Origin: Bacteroidota bacterium
Lineage (GTDB): Bacteria > Bacteroidota > Bacteroidia > Chitinophagales > Saprospiraceae
NCBI GenBank assembly: GCA_963169325.1
Contig: CAUJEY010000010.1
Span: 18,499 to 82,498 of the forward strand
Reading direction: 5' to 3'
DNA length: 64,000 nt
Shown piece by piece: positions 1 to 8,082 of this stretch (position 1 is the stretch's first letter; every line of letters starts with the position of its first letter). The notes below the pieces were generated by a model, which was not told where the DNA came from, did not search any database, and saw only the letters and a list, made by a program, of their open reading frames with translations. Made by a program: the position numbers and the translations under genes.

Positions 1-1
1 G

Positions 2-655
2 CAAAAAGACCAGTCTTATGTGCTCTGGGGCCTCAGTCAGGAATGCCTGAACCGCACCCGTATGCCCCTCGGCACCTTTACCAAACCAGAAGTGCGCCTT
101 ATGGCCGCCGAACGGGGCTGGGATGAACTGAGCAAAAAAGCCGAGAGCTACGAAATTTGTTTCGTGCCCGACAACGACTACCGCGGTTTCCTGCGCCGCC
201 GCGTGGAACACCTCGACGAACAGGTGGCCGGCGGTCATTTTGTGGACGCAGCCGGCAAAGTGCTGGGCAAACACGAGGGCTACCCCTTCTACACCGTCGG
301 GCAGCGCAAGGGACTGGGTATCGCGCTGGGTGAACCGATGTTTGTGACTGAAATCCGCCCCGATACCAACACAGTGGTGCTGGGTCGCGAAGAAGAGCTG
401 ATCCGAAACGGCATGATGGTGGGCAAAGTCAATCTGATGAAATACGACGCTTTACCCGAACAAGGCATCGAAACGGTAACCATGGTCCGTTATCGCGACA
501 GCGGCACGTTGAGCACGGTCAGCCCGGTGGGAAATGACGTGAACGTACAGTTCCACGCCAATGTGAAAGGTATTGCCCCCGGACAAAGCGCCGTGTTTTA
601 TGAAGGCGACGATGTGGTGGGCGGCGGTATTATTCAGGGGAGCTTCTTTGGATAA
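2..655 (+). CDS. mnmA: tRNA-specific 2-thiouridylase MnmA, C-terminal part (5' end lies outside the window)
   Basis: Open frame from base 2 (QKDQSYVLWGLSQECLNRTRMPLG...SYEICFVPDNDYRGFL...FYTVGQRKGLGIALGEPMFV), typical MnmA C-terminal half. Confidence 0.93.
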   Translation, partial: QKDQSYVLWGLSQECLNRTRMPLGTFTKPEVRLMAAERGWDELSKKAESYEICFVPDNDYRGFLRRRVEHLDEQVAGGHFVDAAGKVLGKHEGYPFYTVGQRKGLGIALGEPMFVTEIRPDTNTVVLGREEELIRNGMMVGKVNLMKYDALPEQGIETVTMVRYRDSGTLSTVSPVGNDVNVQFHANVKGIAPGQSAVFYEGDDVVGGGIIQGSFFG

Positions 656-658
656 GGT

Positions 659-1420
659 ATGGCCAAAATTTTGCTCATCGAAACCGCTACGGAAGTCTGC
701 TCTGTCGCCATTGCCGTAGACGGCCATGTGGTAGCGCTGGCCGAAGACCTGCTTCAGCCCAACCACGCCGCCCGCATTACCTTACTGATAGACGACTGCG
801 TACAACAATCCGGCATAAGCCTGGACATGCTCGATGCCGTGGCCATCAGCCGGGGCCCAGGCTCCTACACCTCCCTGCGGGTAGGCGTTTCGTCGGCTAA
901 AGGTATTTGTTATGCCCTCGACAAACCGCTGATTGCGGTGGATACGCTGCTTGCCTTAGCTTGGGCTTCACGGGAAGATATTGAAGTTCAAAGTTCAAAG
1001 TTTGAAGTTCGAAGTTCGGTGTTTGAACTTCAAACTTCAAACTTCAAACTCTTTATACCCATGCTCGATGCCCGTCGGCAAGAGGTATGGACGGCGGTGT
1101 ACGATGCACATTTGCAGGAAGTGATGCCGCCACAACCGCTTATATTACAAAACAATTTATTTTATGAATTTTTGCAAACGGCCTCCAAATCGGTGCCGGC
1201 AGAGGTGTTTGTTGTTTCAGGAAACGGCGCAAAAAAAATAGGAAACGATCTGATTGACGAGAATGTGGTACTAAGCGATATCCAAAATTGCTCCGCAAAA
1301 CACCTGGCCGGACCAGCGGAACATTTTTTTCAAAAAAGTGAATTTCAGGATATATCATATCTGGAACCTCACTATATGAAGCTACCCAATATTACTACCC
1401 CGAATAAGCCCCTATTTTGA
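659..1420 (+). CDS. tsaB: tRNA threonylcarbamoyladenosine biosynthesis protein TsaB, with an in-frame repeat insertion
   Basis: ILLIETATEVCSVAIA...ISRGPGSYTSLRVGVSSAKGICYALDKPLIAVDTL...IPMLDARRQEVWTAVYD. Confidence 0.92.
   Translation: MAKILLIETATEVCSVAIAVDGHVVALAEDLLQPNHAARITLLIDDCVQQSGISLDMLDAVAISRGPGSYTSLRVGVSSAKGICYALDKPLIAVDTLLALAWASREDIEVQSSKFEVRSSVFELQTSNFKLFIPMLDARRQEVWTAVYDAHLQEVMPPQPLILQNNLFYEFLQTASKSVPAEVFVVSGNGAKKIGNDLIDENVVLSDIQNCSAKHLAGPAEHFFQKSEFQDISYLEPHYMKLPNITTPNKPLF
964..1051. repeat. Heptanucleotide (AGTTTGA/TCAAACT-type) inverted repeat inside tsaB
   Basis: ttgaagttcaaagttcaaagtttgaagttcgaagttcg-gt-gtttgaacttcaaacttcaaacttcaaactc; translated [23 protein letters not shown]. 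Confidence 0.85.
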
Positions 1421-1600
1421 GGAAAAATGAGTTAAAATCTCAAATTGATAAAAATTCACTCTATTTTTGTCTTGAGAATCAATAACATTACACCTGCGAA
1501 TAAAGAGTCATACGCGTTTAGCCAACTTTTATCTGGCACAATTTTGGAAACATACTTGCTGATTGACATAATGGTTTTTTGATTTTTTAAAACAAATTAT

Positions 1601-1939
1601 ATGAGAAAAACAAAGAGCGAGACCGTCGTCTTGAAGAAGGGTCAAAAAGACGTTCAGCTCGACTACGCCGAATTGCGCAAGGCTGCCCTTGTACTTCGCG
1701 CCGTGAACCACAAACTCCGGCAGCGCATGATCGACTTGTTGGAAGAGAACAAACAAATGACCGTGACGGACATTTACATCAAATTGAGGTTGGAACAAAG
1801 CGTTGCAAGCCAGCACTTAGCCATCCTGCGCAAGGCAGGCGTTGTGCAAACAGACCGCCAGGGGAAGTACATTTATTATTCCCTCGACGGCGAACGACTG
1901 ACCCAAATTTCGCGCCTCGTAGAGGAACTGGCGATTTGA
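1601..1939 (+). CDS. ArsR-family winged-helix transcriptional regulator
   Basis: LRAVNHKLRQRMIDLLEENKQMTVTDIYIKLRLEQSVASQHLAILRKAGVVQTDRQGKYIYYSLD, ArsR HTH. Confidence 0.88.
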   Translation: MRKTKSETVVLKKGQKDVQLDYAELRKAALVLRAVNHKLRQRMIDLLEENKQMTVTDIYIKLRLEQSVASQHLAILRKAGVVQTDRQGKYIYYSLDGERLTQISRLVEELAI

Positions 1940-1985
1940 ATGAAACACTAGACCGAATTTTTTCAATCCTTACTTACCCACATCG

Positions 1986-2027
1986 CTGCATGCAAGCCGG
2001 ACCTCAGCTTGCATGCAGTATTTTTTT
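1986..2027 (+). terminator. Rho-independent-like terminator after the first ArsR gene
   Basis: Perfect 12-bp stem ctgcatgcaagc / gcttgcatgcag (1986-1997, 2007-2018) followed by a T tract (tattttttt). Confidence 0.8.
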
Positions 2028-2141
2028 GTCCCATAGTGATGTATTAGTTGAGCCAAAAATGGCATATTTGCTTTCCAAAGGGCAAATATTTCGCAGCTAT
2101 AGCCGGTAGCCAAATGAGGATTCGCTCAAAAATAAAATCCA

Positions 2142-2471
2142 ATGGGAAAACCCGCCAAGATCCCGCTTGATTACAACCACTTGCAAAGTGCTACCGATAT
2201 CATGCGGGCACTGGCCCATCCCTTGCGGCTGCGCATCATCGCATTACTGCACAAACATCCAGACTCCTCCGTGCAAACCATTCATACCAACCTGGGCGTC
2301 GAACAATCCATCATCTCCCAACACCTGCGCATTTTGCGAACGGCAGCGTTGGTACAGACCCGACGACAGGGCAAAAACGTACATTATCTGCTTGATGAGC
2401 AGCGTTTGGTAGCAGCTGCACAGGTAGCGGGCCAACTGGCTAAACTGGTCAGAGAAAAAGACGACGAGTGA
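2142..2471 (+). CDS. ArsR-family winged-helix transcriptional regulator (paralogue of the preceding one)
   Basis: MRALAHPLRLRIIALLHKHPDSSVQTIHTNLGVEQSIISQHLRILRTAALVQTRRQGKNVHYLLD. Confidence 0.88.
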   Translation: MGKPAKIPLDYNHLQSATDIMRALAHPLRLRIIALLHKHPDSSVQTIHTNLGVEQSIISQHLRILRTAALVQTRRQGKNVHYLLDEQRLVAAAQVAGQLAKLVREKDDE

Positions 2472-2513
2472 TAATTTTTTCTGGCTTTTAAGGCATTTAA
2501 ATATTCAAACGCC

Positions 2514-3248
2514 TTAAAAGAAAAATGCCAACCGCAGCGACAAAGAATTGTACGCCCCTTTGGATTTCTCCGGCTTCCAATCACCGCTGCCCTGTACCGA
2601 CCCACCGTCATTCGTCATATCCGTAAATTGTTGTTGAAAAAACAAACCGGCCACCACCGTTGCATTGGAGGCAATTTCGTATTCGATACCGGCGCCGGCG
2701 CCCCACGACAATGACAAGCCGTTTACATCGTCGCGGATGTTCTCATCTTCCGTTTGGTCGACGGCGGTTCCCCGGATATCGCCCAGCGCTTTGGTCAGAA
2801 ATCCGATGGAAAATACCGGCGCTTCGGCGTAAAACTTGATTCGGGAATCTTCATTGGAACCGCCCCGGAACCGCAATCCAAAAGGTATTTCCACATAAGT
2901 CAGCCGATAGTGTAGTTTTGCGTCTTTTGGCAAGGTATCAAGCAATGGGTTGCTCAAATCGGTGTTAGGCCATGAAACGCTTCGCGTGTATCCATTTTGC
3001 AATGTGCCGCCGTGATTGAATCCAAACCCCAGCCCACCAAAAAAGGCATAATTGGAAGCAAAATAGTACTCGCCCAGTACACCGAATTTTAATCCCAAAT
3101 TCGAGCCGGCGCCCTCGATCAGTTTGTCATCGGTGCGCAGCCACGAAATGGTGGGACTGGCCTGTACGCCGAAACGAAACTCGGATTGCGCAAAACCTAT
3201 CCCCTGAAGCGCCAATAAAAAGCCTAAAGCCAAAGCAATTTTTTTCAT
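2514..3248 (-). CDS. Outer-membrane beta-barrel protein (PorT-like family)
   Basis: Signal peptide plus FRFGVQASPTISWLRTDDK...LKFGVLGEYYFASNYAFFGGLGFGFNHGG...LSLRLAFFF, C-terminal Phe barrel. Confidence 0.75.
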   Translation of the reverse strand: MKKIALALGFLLALQGIGFAQSEFRFGVQASPTISWLRTDDKLIEGAGSNLGLKFGVLGEYYFASNYAFFGGLGFGFNHGGTLQNGYTRSVSWPNTDLSNPLLDTLPKDAKLHYRLTYVEIPFGLRFRGGSNEDSRIKFYAEAPVFSIGFLTKALGDIRGTAVDQTEDENIRDDVNGLSLSWGAGAGIEYEIASNATVVAGLFFQQQFTDMTNDGGSVQGSGDWKPEKSKGAYNSLSLRLAFFF

Positions 3249-3325
3249 AACGTGTTGTTTTTTTGTGCGTTAATTTTGGGAAACCTATTTTTCACGGCGC
3301 TAAAATCGCAGATTTTTTCAGGAGT

Positions 3326-4366
3326 ATGTACAGAAACATAAATTACGTAGTTACGCCGCTTGTATTGTTGATGGCCGGATTGTCGCTTTACCAATGCCAA
3401 AACTCCAACAGCGATCAGGCGCCGGATGTTTCGGATATCGCGGTACAAGTCCGCCTGGACCGGTTCGATCAGGCGCTTTTTGCCCTGGATACGAGTCAAA
3501 TAGCCGGAGGACTAAAAGATCTGGCTGCAAAGTACCCCGATTTTTTACCTTTTTTTCTCACTGAAATCGCGCACGACCAAACGAACCCGGATGAAACGCC
3601 GCTGGAAGCCATTTCCGGGTTTATCACCGCGCCACAGGTGCGCCGCCTCAACGATTCCTGCCAGGCAGCATATCCGGATTTAATCTGGTTGCAAAAAGAC
3701 CTGGAACTGATGCTGCGGTATTACCGGTATTATTTCCCGCAAAAACCGCTCCCCCGCTTCGTGACGGCCGTCACCGAATTTATCGGCGATGCTTATGCCG
3801 TGAACGACACCCTCGTGATGATCGGCCTCGATATGTTTCTCGGCGAGAACTTTTCCGGATACGACCCCGAATATTTCCCCCAATACCTGCGCCGGCAGTT
3901 TCAAAAAGAGTACATAACCACCAAAATCGCCCTGTCTGTGTCGAGCCGTGCCGTGGGGCCGCCGGCAGGAGAAAAAATTCTGGACCACATGATCCACAAC
4001 GGCAAAATTCTGTACCTAATGGATCGCCTGCTCCCCGCTGTCCCCGACAGCATAAAAATGGGCTACACCAGCGCGCAAATGGAAGGATGTTATGCCAACG
4101 AACCGGAGGTATGGGCAAGGTTGTTGAGCATGAATGTCCTCTACCAGCCCCTGAACAACAAAAACCAGAAAATCGTGATGCCGAGCCCCAGTGCCGACAA
4201 TGTATTCCAGGAAGCGCCCGGAGAAATAGGCAACTGGGTGGGCTGGCAAATCGTCAAAGCGTATATGCAGCGGAATACGGATGCGACTTTGGAAGAAATG
4301 TTAAACTTTAAGGACAGCCAACAGTTTTTAGAACAAGCAAAATACAAACCCAAGCGCGTCGAATGA
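3326..4366 (+). CDS. GldB-like gliding-motility lipoprotein
   Basis: Start set at MYRNINYVV; lipobox-like LYQCQ; DRFDQALFALD...YPDFLPFFLTEI...EYFPQYLRRQFQKEYITTKIALS...GNWVGWQIVKAYM. Confidence 0.75.
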   Translation: MYRNINYVVTPLVLLMAGLSLYQCQNSNSDQAPDVSDIAVQVRLDRFDQALFALDTSQIAGGLKDLAAKYPDFLPFFLTEIAHDQTNPDETPLEAISGFITAPQVRRLNDSCQAAYPDLIWLQKDLELMLRYYRYYFPQKPLPRFVTAVTEFIGDAYAVNDTLVMIGLDMFLGENFSGYDPEYFPQYLRRQFQKEYITTKIALSVSSRAVGPPAGEKILDHMIHNGKILYLMDRLLPAVPDSIKMGYTSAQMEGCYANEPEVWARLLSMNVLYQPLNNKNQKIVMPSPSADNVFQEAPGEIGNWVGWQIVKAYMQRNTDATLEEMLNFKDSQQFLEQAKYKPKRVE

Positions 4367-6123
4367 TGCGAAACGATAACACAACAACGAAACGATGGGC
4401 TTTGGCAGGCCTGACAACCGTCTGGCTCTTTTGCATTTGTGCCGTACATGCACAGAATAAGGTAACTTTCGAATCGGCAGGTCCCGAACGCGAAGTGACG
4501 GAAGGCAGCCGGTTTGAAGTTTCTTTTTCGCTAAAAAATGCGGCAGGCAAACGTTTTATCGCGCCGGATTTTAAAGGTTTCCGCGCCACGGCAGGCCCCG
4601 TGGAAATGCGTGGGGCGGGCTTTATCAACGGCCAGTCGTACAGCCATCAAACCTGGAGTTACGAACTGGAAGCCGGCAAACCCGGAACCTACACGATCGG
4701 GCCGGCCACCGTACAGACCTCCAGCCAAACCCTGCGCAGTCAACCCCTCACGGTCCGGGTAGTACAGGCCCGGCAGCAGAGCCGCAATAAGCCGGCGCCC
4801 GGTGTAAAAGATAATGTATTTGTTAGTGGCGAATTGGACCGCAAGACTGCCTGGGTAGGGCAACAACTGCGCTATCAGATTAAACTGTACACCCTGCTCA
4901 GCATATCCAACTTCGATATATTGGATTTGCCGCGATTTGACGGTTTCTATACCGTTGACCGCCGCCGGTTTGATACCCGGACGCAGTATGAAACCATCCG
5001 GGGCAAACAGTACGCCGTGCGCATCCTGCACGAAATCGCGTTGTTTCCACAGGAAAGCGGCGAATTACTTATCGAATCTGCCCGTGTTCGCGTGGGCGTC
5101 GAACAACCCGGCGGTCTCGGCGCCCTGCTCGGCGGCACTCCGGTACTGATGCAAACACAACCCGTCAAACTCGACGTAAAACCCCTCCCCGAGCCGGCGC
5201 CGGCCGGCTTTTCTGGCGCAGTGGGGCATTACGAATGGAAAATAGCAGCCGATAAAGAAGCCTTATCGACCGACGATGCACTCACGCTTACCATGGCTAT
5301 ACAGGGCAACGGCGATGCCCGGCGCTTTGCTAATCCCCGGCTAGAGCTGCCTGAGGGCCTCGAAGTATTCGACCCTAAAGCCCGCGAAGCAGAAGAATAT
5401 GAAACCGGCGACCAGTTTGTGCATGCTAAAACCCTGGAATACGTCATCTTGCCCAAACAACCCGGTACGTACACGTTCATGCCGCAACTAACCGTATTCG
5501 ACCCCGACAGTAACCGTTACCGTACGTTGCAGGCCGAAACACCGGTGTCTCTGACGGTAACGCCAGGACCGAATTATGGCAAAGATCAGCCACTGACCGA
5601 CACACTCACGACACCCGCCCCGCTACAATCGCCGCTGATCTCTTTTTGGAAAACAACCGGCGCCTGGTTGGCTTCTCCAATATTATGGAGTGGTTTAGCC
5701 GGAATTGCCCTTTTGGCAGGGGTCTTTTTCTTTTGGAAAAAACGTAAAAGACAAAACCCTGATACACCCACGGACACCCCTAAACGCGCCGGCCTGAAAG
5801 AAGCACGTGAGCGCTTGAAACAAGTAAGCCGGTATATACAAAACAGCGATTCAAAGGTGTTTTATCATGAAATGCTCAAATCGCTGCAAGGCTACTTAAC
5901 CGTCCGGCTCGATCTTGAACCGGCCCGAATGAACAAAGAAACGGTACAGGAAAAACTCGCAGGGCTTCAAATCCCGGAACAGGTGGCAAAAACCTTCCTG
6001 ACCGTGTGGCAAACCTGCGAGCAAGCTGTTTTTGCCGGTCAGGCCCGCGCCGGTGATATGCAAACCACCCTTCAGCAGGCGGAATGGGCCGTGCAGGAAC
6101 TCGACCGCTTTTTCAAGCGATGA
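4363..6123 (+). CDS. batD: BatD-family protein (aerotolerance)
   Basis: VTFESAGPEREVTEGSRFEVSFSLKNAAGKRFIAPDFKGF...GPATVQTSSQTLRSQPLTV...; single C-terminal TM and cytoplasmic tail; overlaps the upstream gene by 4 nt (ATGA). Confidence 0.82.
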   Translation: MMRNDNTTTKRWALAGLTTVWLFCICAVHAQNKVTFESAGPEREVTEGSRFEVSFSLKNAAGKRFIAPDFKGFRATAGPVEMRGAGFINGQSYSHQTWSYELEAGKPGTYTIGPATVQTSSQTLRSQPLTVRVVQARQQSRNKPAPGVKDNVFVSGELDRKTAWVGQQLRYQIKLYTLLSISNFDILDLPRFDGFYTVDRRRFDTRTQYETIRGKQYAVRILHEIALFPQESGELLIESARVRVGVEQPGGLGALLGGTPVLMQTQPVKLDVKPLPEPAPAGFSGAVGHYEWKIAADKEALSTDDALTLTMAIQGNGDARRFANPRLELPEGLEVFDPKAREAEEYETGDQFVHAKTLEYVILPKQPGTYTFMPQLTVFDPDSNRYRTLQAETPVSLTVTPGPNYGKDQPLTDTLTTPAPLQSPLISFWKTTGAWLASPILWSGLAGIALLAGVFFFWKKRKRQNPDTPTDTPKRAGLKEARERLKQVSRYIQNSDSKVFYHEMLKSLQGYLTVRLDLEPARMNKETVQEKLAGLQIPEQVAKTFLTVWQTCEQAVFAGQARAGDMQTTLQQAEWAVQELDRFFKR

Positions 6124-6130
6124 ATGGTTG

Positions 6131-6592
6131 CTACCGGGATACTTCCATTGAATCAAACAACTTGAACTCCGGGAAAAAATCGCCAAGTCGGTTCCGTAAT
6201 TCCACCGGATACAACAGCAGACCTTCCTGCATGATTACTTCCAGGGGCTGCCATACCGCACGAAAAGCGATGGTGTTGTCCAAAATCCGCACCTCCGGTA
6301 CGCCGGTGATGCGCTCGTCGTTCAGGGTAGCCCGGAACAAAAAAACGATCTCATGTTTCGTTTCGCCGCCGTACTCAAAGATATTCTCCAGCACAGTCAA
6401 CAATTCCGGCTCCTGAATTTCCACGTCTAATTCTTCGCGCATTTCACGACGTATGGCATCCAGCGCCAATTCCCCCTGCTCGATGCCGCCTCCGGGCGGG
6501 CGAAAGAAATGATAGTGATCGTGTTCGTGCCAAAATTCCTGCAATAGCAGGCGACCGTTGTTTTCCAACAGGCAAAAGGCGGTAGCGCGCAT
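6131..6592 (-). CDS. NUDIX hydrolase
   Basis: GGGIEQGELALDAIRREMREELDVE Nudix box (Gx5Ex7REUxEExGU-like). Confidence 0.88.
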   Translation of the reverse strand: MRATAFCLLENNGRLLLQEFWHEHDHYHFFRPPGGGIEQGELALDAIRREMREELDVEIQEPELLTVLENIFEYGGETKHEIVFLFRATLNDERITGVPEVRILDNTIAFRAVWQPLEVIMQEGLLLYPVELRNRLGDFFPEFKLFDSMEVSR

Positions 6593-6657
6593 GGTAGTGG
6601 AAAATTAAAAAATGAAAGGAGAGAAAAAACTCCAAACGCGTTGGGAGTTGAATTGGT

Positions 6658-6909
6658 TCATTGATCGTCATTGGGAGTCATTGATCGTCATTGGGGCCAT
6701 TGATCGTCATTGGGTGTCATTGATCGTCATTAGGCGTCATTAGGTCATTGTGTGTCATTGATCGTCATTGGGGTCATTGTGTGTCATTGATCATCATTTC
6801 GCTGACGCCCAATGACGCCCAATGACGCCCAATGACACCCAATGACCTAATGACGCCTAATGACGCCTAATGACGAATAATGACGCCCAATGACGCCTAA
6901 TGACGATCT
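6658..6909. repeat. Decanucleotide inverted repeat array, intergenic
   Basis: Left arm of GTCATTGATC-type units (6658-6800), right arm of AATGACGCCC-type units (6803-6909). Confidence 0.93.
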
Positions 6910-6915
6910 ACCGCT

Positions 6916-7911
6916 TCATTTCAACAGTCTATAATTCCGGTACTCCCCTGGCCGCCAGCCGGTCTTTTGTTCCAGAAACCGGGAAAGCCGATCCTTCCAC
7001 GACCAGCGCGCTTGTTCCGGCTGGCCGGAAAACTGCCAGTTGACCGCCCGGATACGCGGTAGCATCACCGCCGGATGGGTACCGTTAAAGCGCTCCAATG
7101 GTTCGGCGCCATCGTAAATGAAGGTATCAGCCTCGCCTACCATCGCTTTCACCTTTTCATCGGAATGCCACAGCCGGTTGAAATTCAGTTGTTTGCGCTG
7201 CTGCGCCGCCGGGTGTTTTACCCAGCCGTAATGGTGGATATGGGCATTGAGTTGCCGCACACGGAGTTTTGTTCCGCGCGGTTCCACCCCACCCCCGACC
7301 CCACCCCCGAATGGGAGGGGAGACGAGAGGGGCGCGAAGCGTACGCTAAGTCTCCCCTACCCGTAGGGGGAGGGGTCGGGGGTGGGGTTGGTGGGGTTGA
7401 ACCACCGAAACCCCTGCGCGTCGCGATAAGAGCGAATATGTTTGTCGTTGCGAATAATCCGCACTTCGCGCCGATACCAGCGCCGGCTGACGCCTACATA
7501 GTCATAAGAGCCGTAAAAATGCCGGTAGTGCAACAGCAAGCCCTGTGTCTCCGGATCGTTCAGCCATTGTTCCATCCCGGAGCGAATGGCAGGCAAATCG
7601 TCTTCATGCACGCACTCGTCGCCCTGAATATAGAAACACCAATCGTAATCGGGCGGAATGGCGTCGAAAGCCTTGTTGGTTTCTTCCGCCAGCACCCGGC
7701 CGCCTTCGCGCAACCTATCATCCCAGACAGTTTCGATGACGTGAATTTTCGGGTCGCCGATGCCGCGCACCAAATCGAGCGTGTCGTCGTCTGATTTTCC
7801 CACGGCCACCACAAAATAATCGCACAACGGCAGAATGGACGTGATGGCTTCCACGACCGGGTAGTCGTACAGCAAAGCATTGCGGATAAAAGTAAAACCG
7901 GCTATTTTCAC
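6916..7911 (-). pseudogene. Glycosyltransferase (GT2-like), interrupted by a palindromic element carrying one in-frame TAG
   Basis: N-terminal part VKIAGFTFIRNALLYDYPVVEAITSILPLCDYFVVAVGKSDDDT...FYIQGDECVHEDDL (to 7357) and C-terminal part RQLNAHIHHYGWVKHPAAQQRKQLN... (from 7287) are in the same frame; only one stop (TAG) separates them. Confidence 0.65.
7283..7400. repeat. GC-rich palindromic element (PTPDPSP type), copy 1
   Basis: ccaccccacccccgaccccacccccgaatgggagggg-agacgagaggggcgcgaagcgtacgctaagtc-tcccctacccgtagggggaggggtcgggggtggggttggtgggg; core shared with 9633-9768. Confidence 0.9.
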
Positions 7912-8082
7912 AGTGTAAAAAATAAAAAAGAAACTGAAACACGCATGCTGCAAAACAGCAACCAGGAAGAAATACGAGTCCGCCATTGCAAATGCAAACT
8001 TATGCAGATATTTAGCCCACAAAACAATTTACCCCTTAAATCACCACATTAACCACATTGACCACATTTAATTCCCGACATC

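Noticed and set aside
1441-1600. TATTTTTG at 1462 as a Bacteroidota TAnnTTTG -7 promoter box
   Set aside because: No TTTG-like -33 element at the expected distance; AT-rich context makes a chance match likely.
6916-7287. Separate 123-aa gene
   Set aside because: In frame with the upstream glycosyltransferase ORF and starting inside the palindromic element at GTG; better explained as the C-terminal half of an interrupted gene.
7075-7794. 239-aa plus-strand ORF across the glycosyltransferase
   Set aside because: Antisense to the glycosyltransferase and kept open by the palindromic element.
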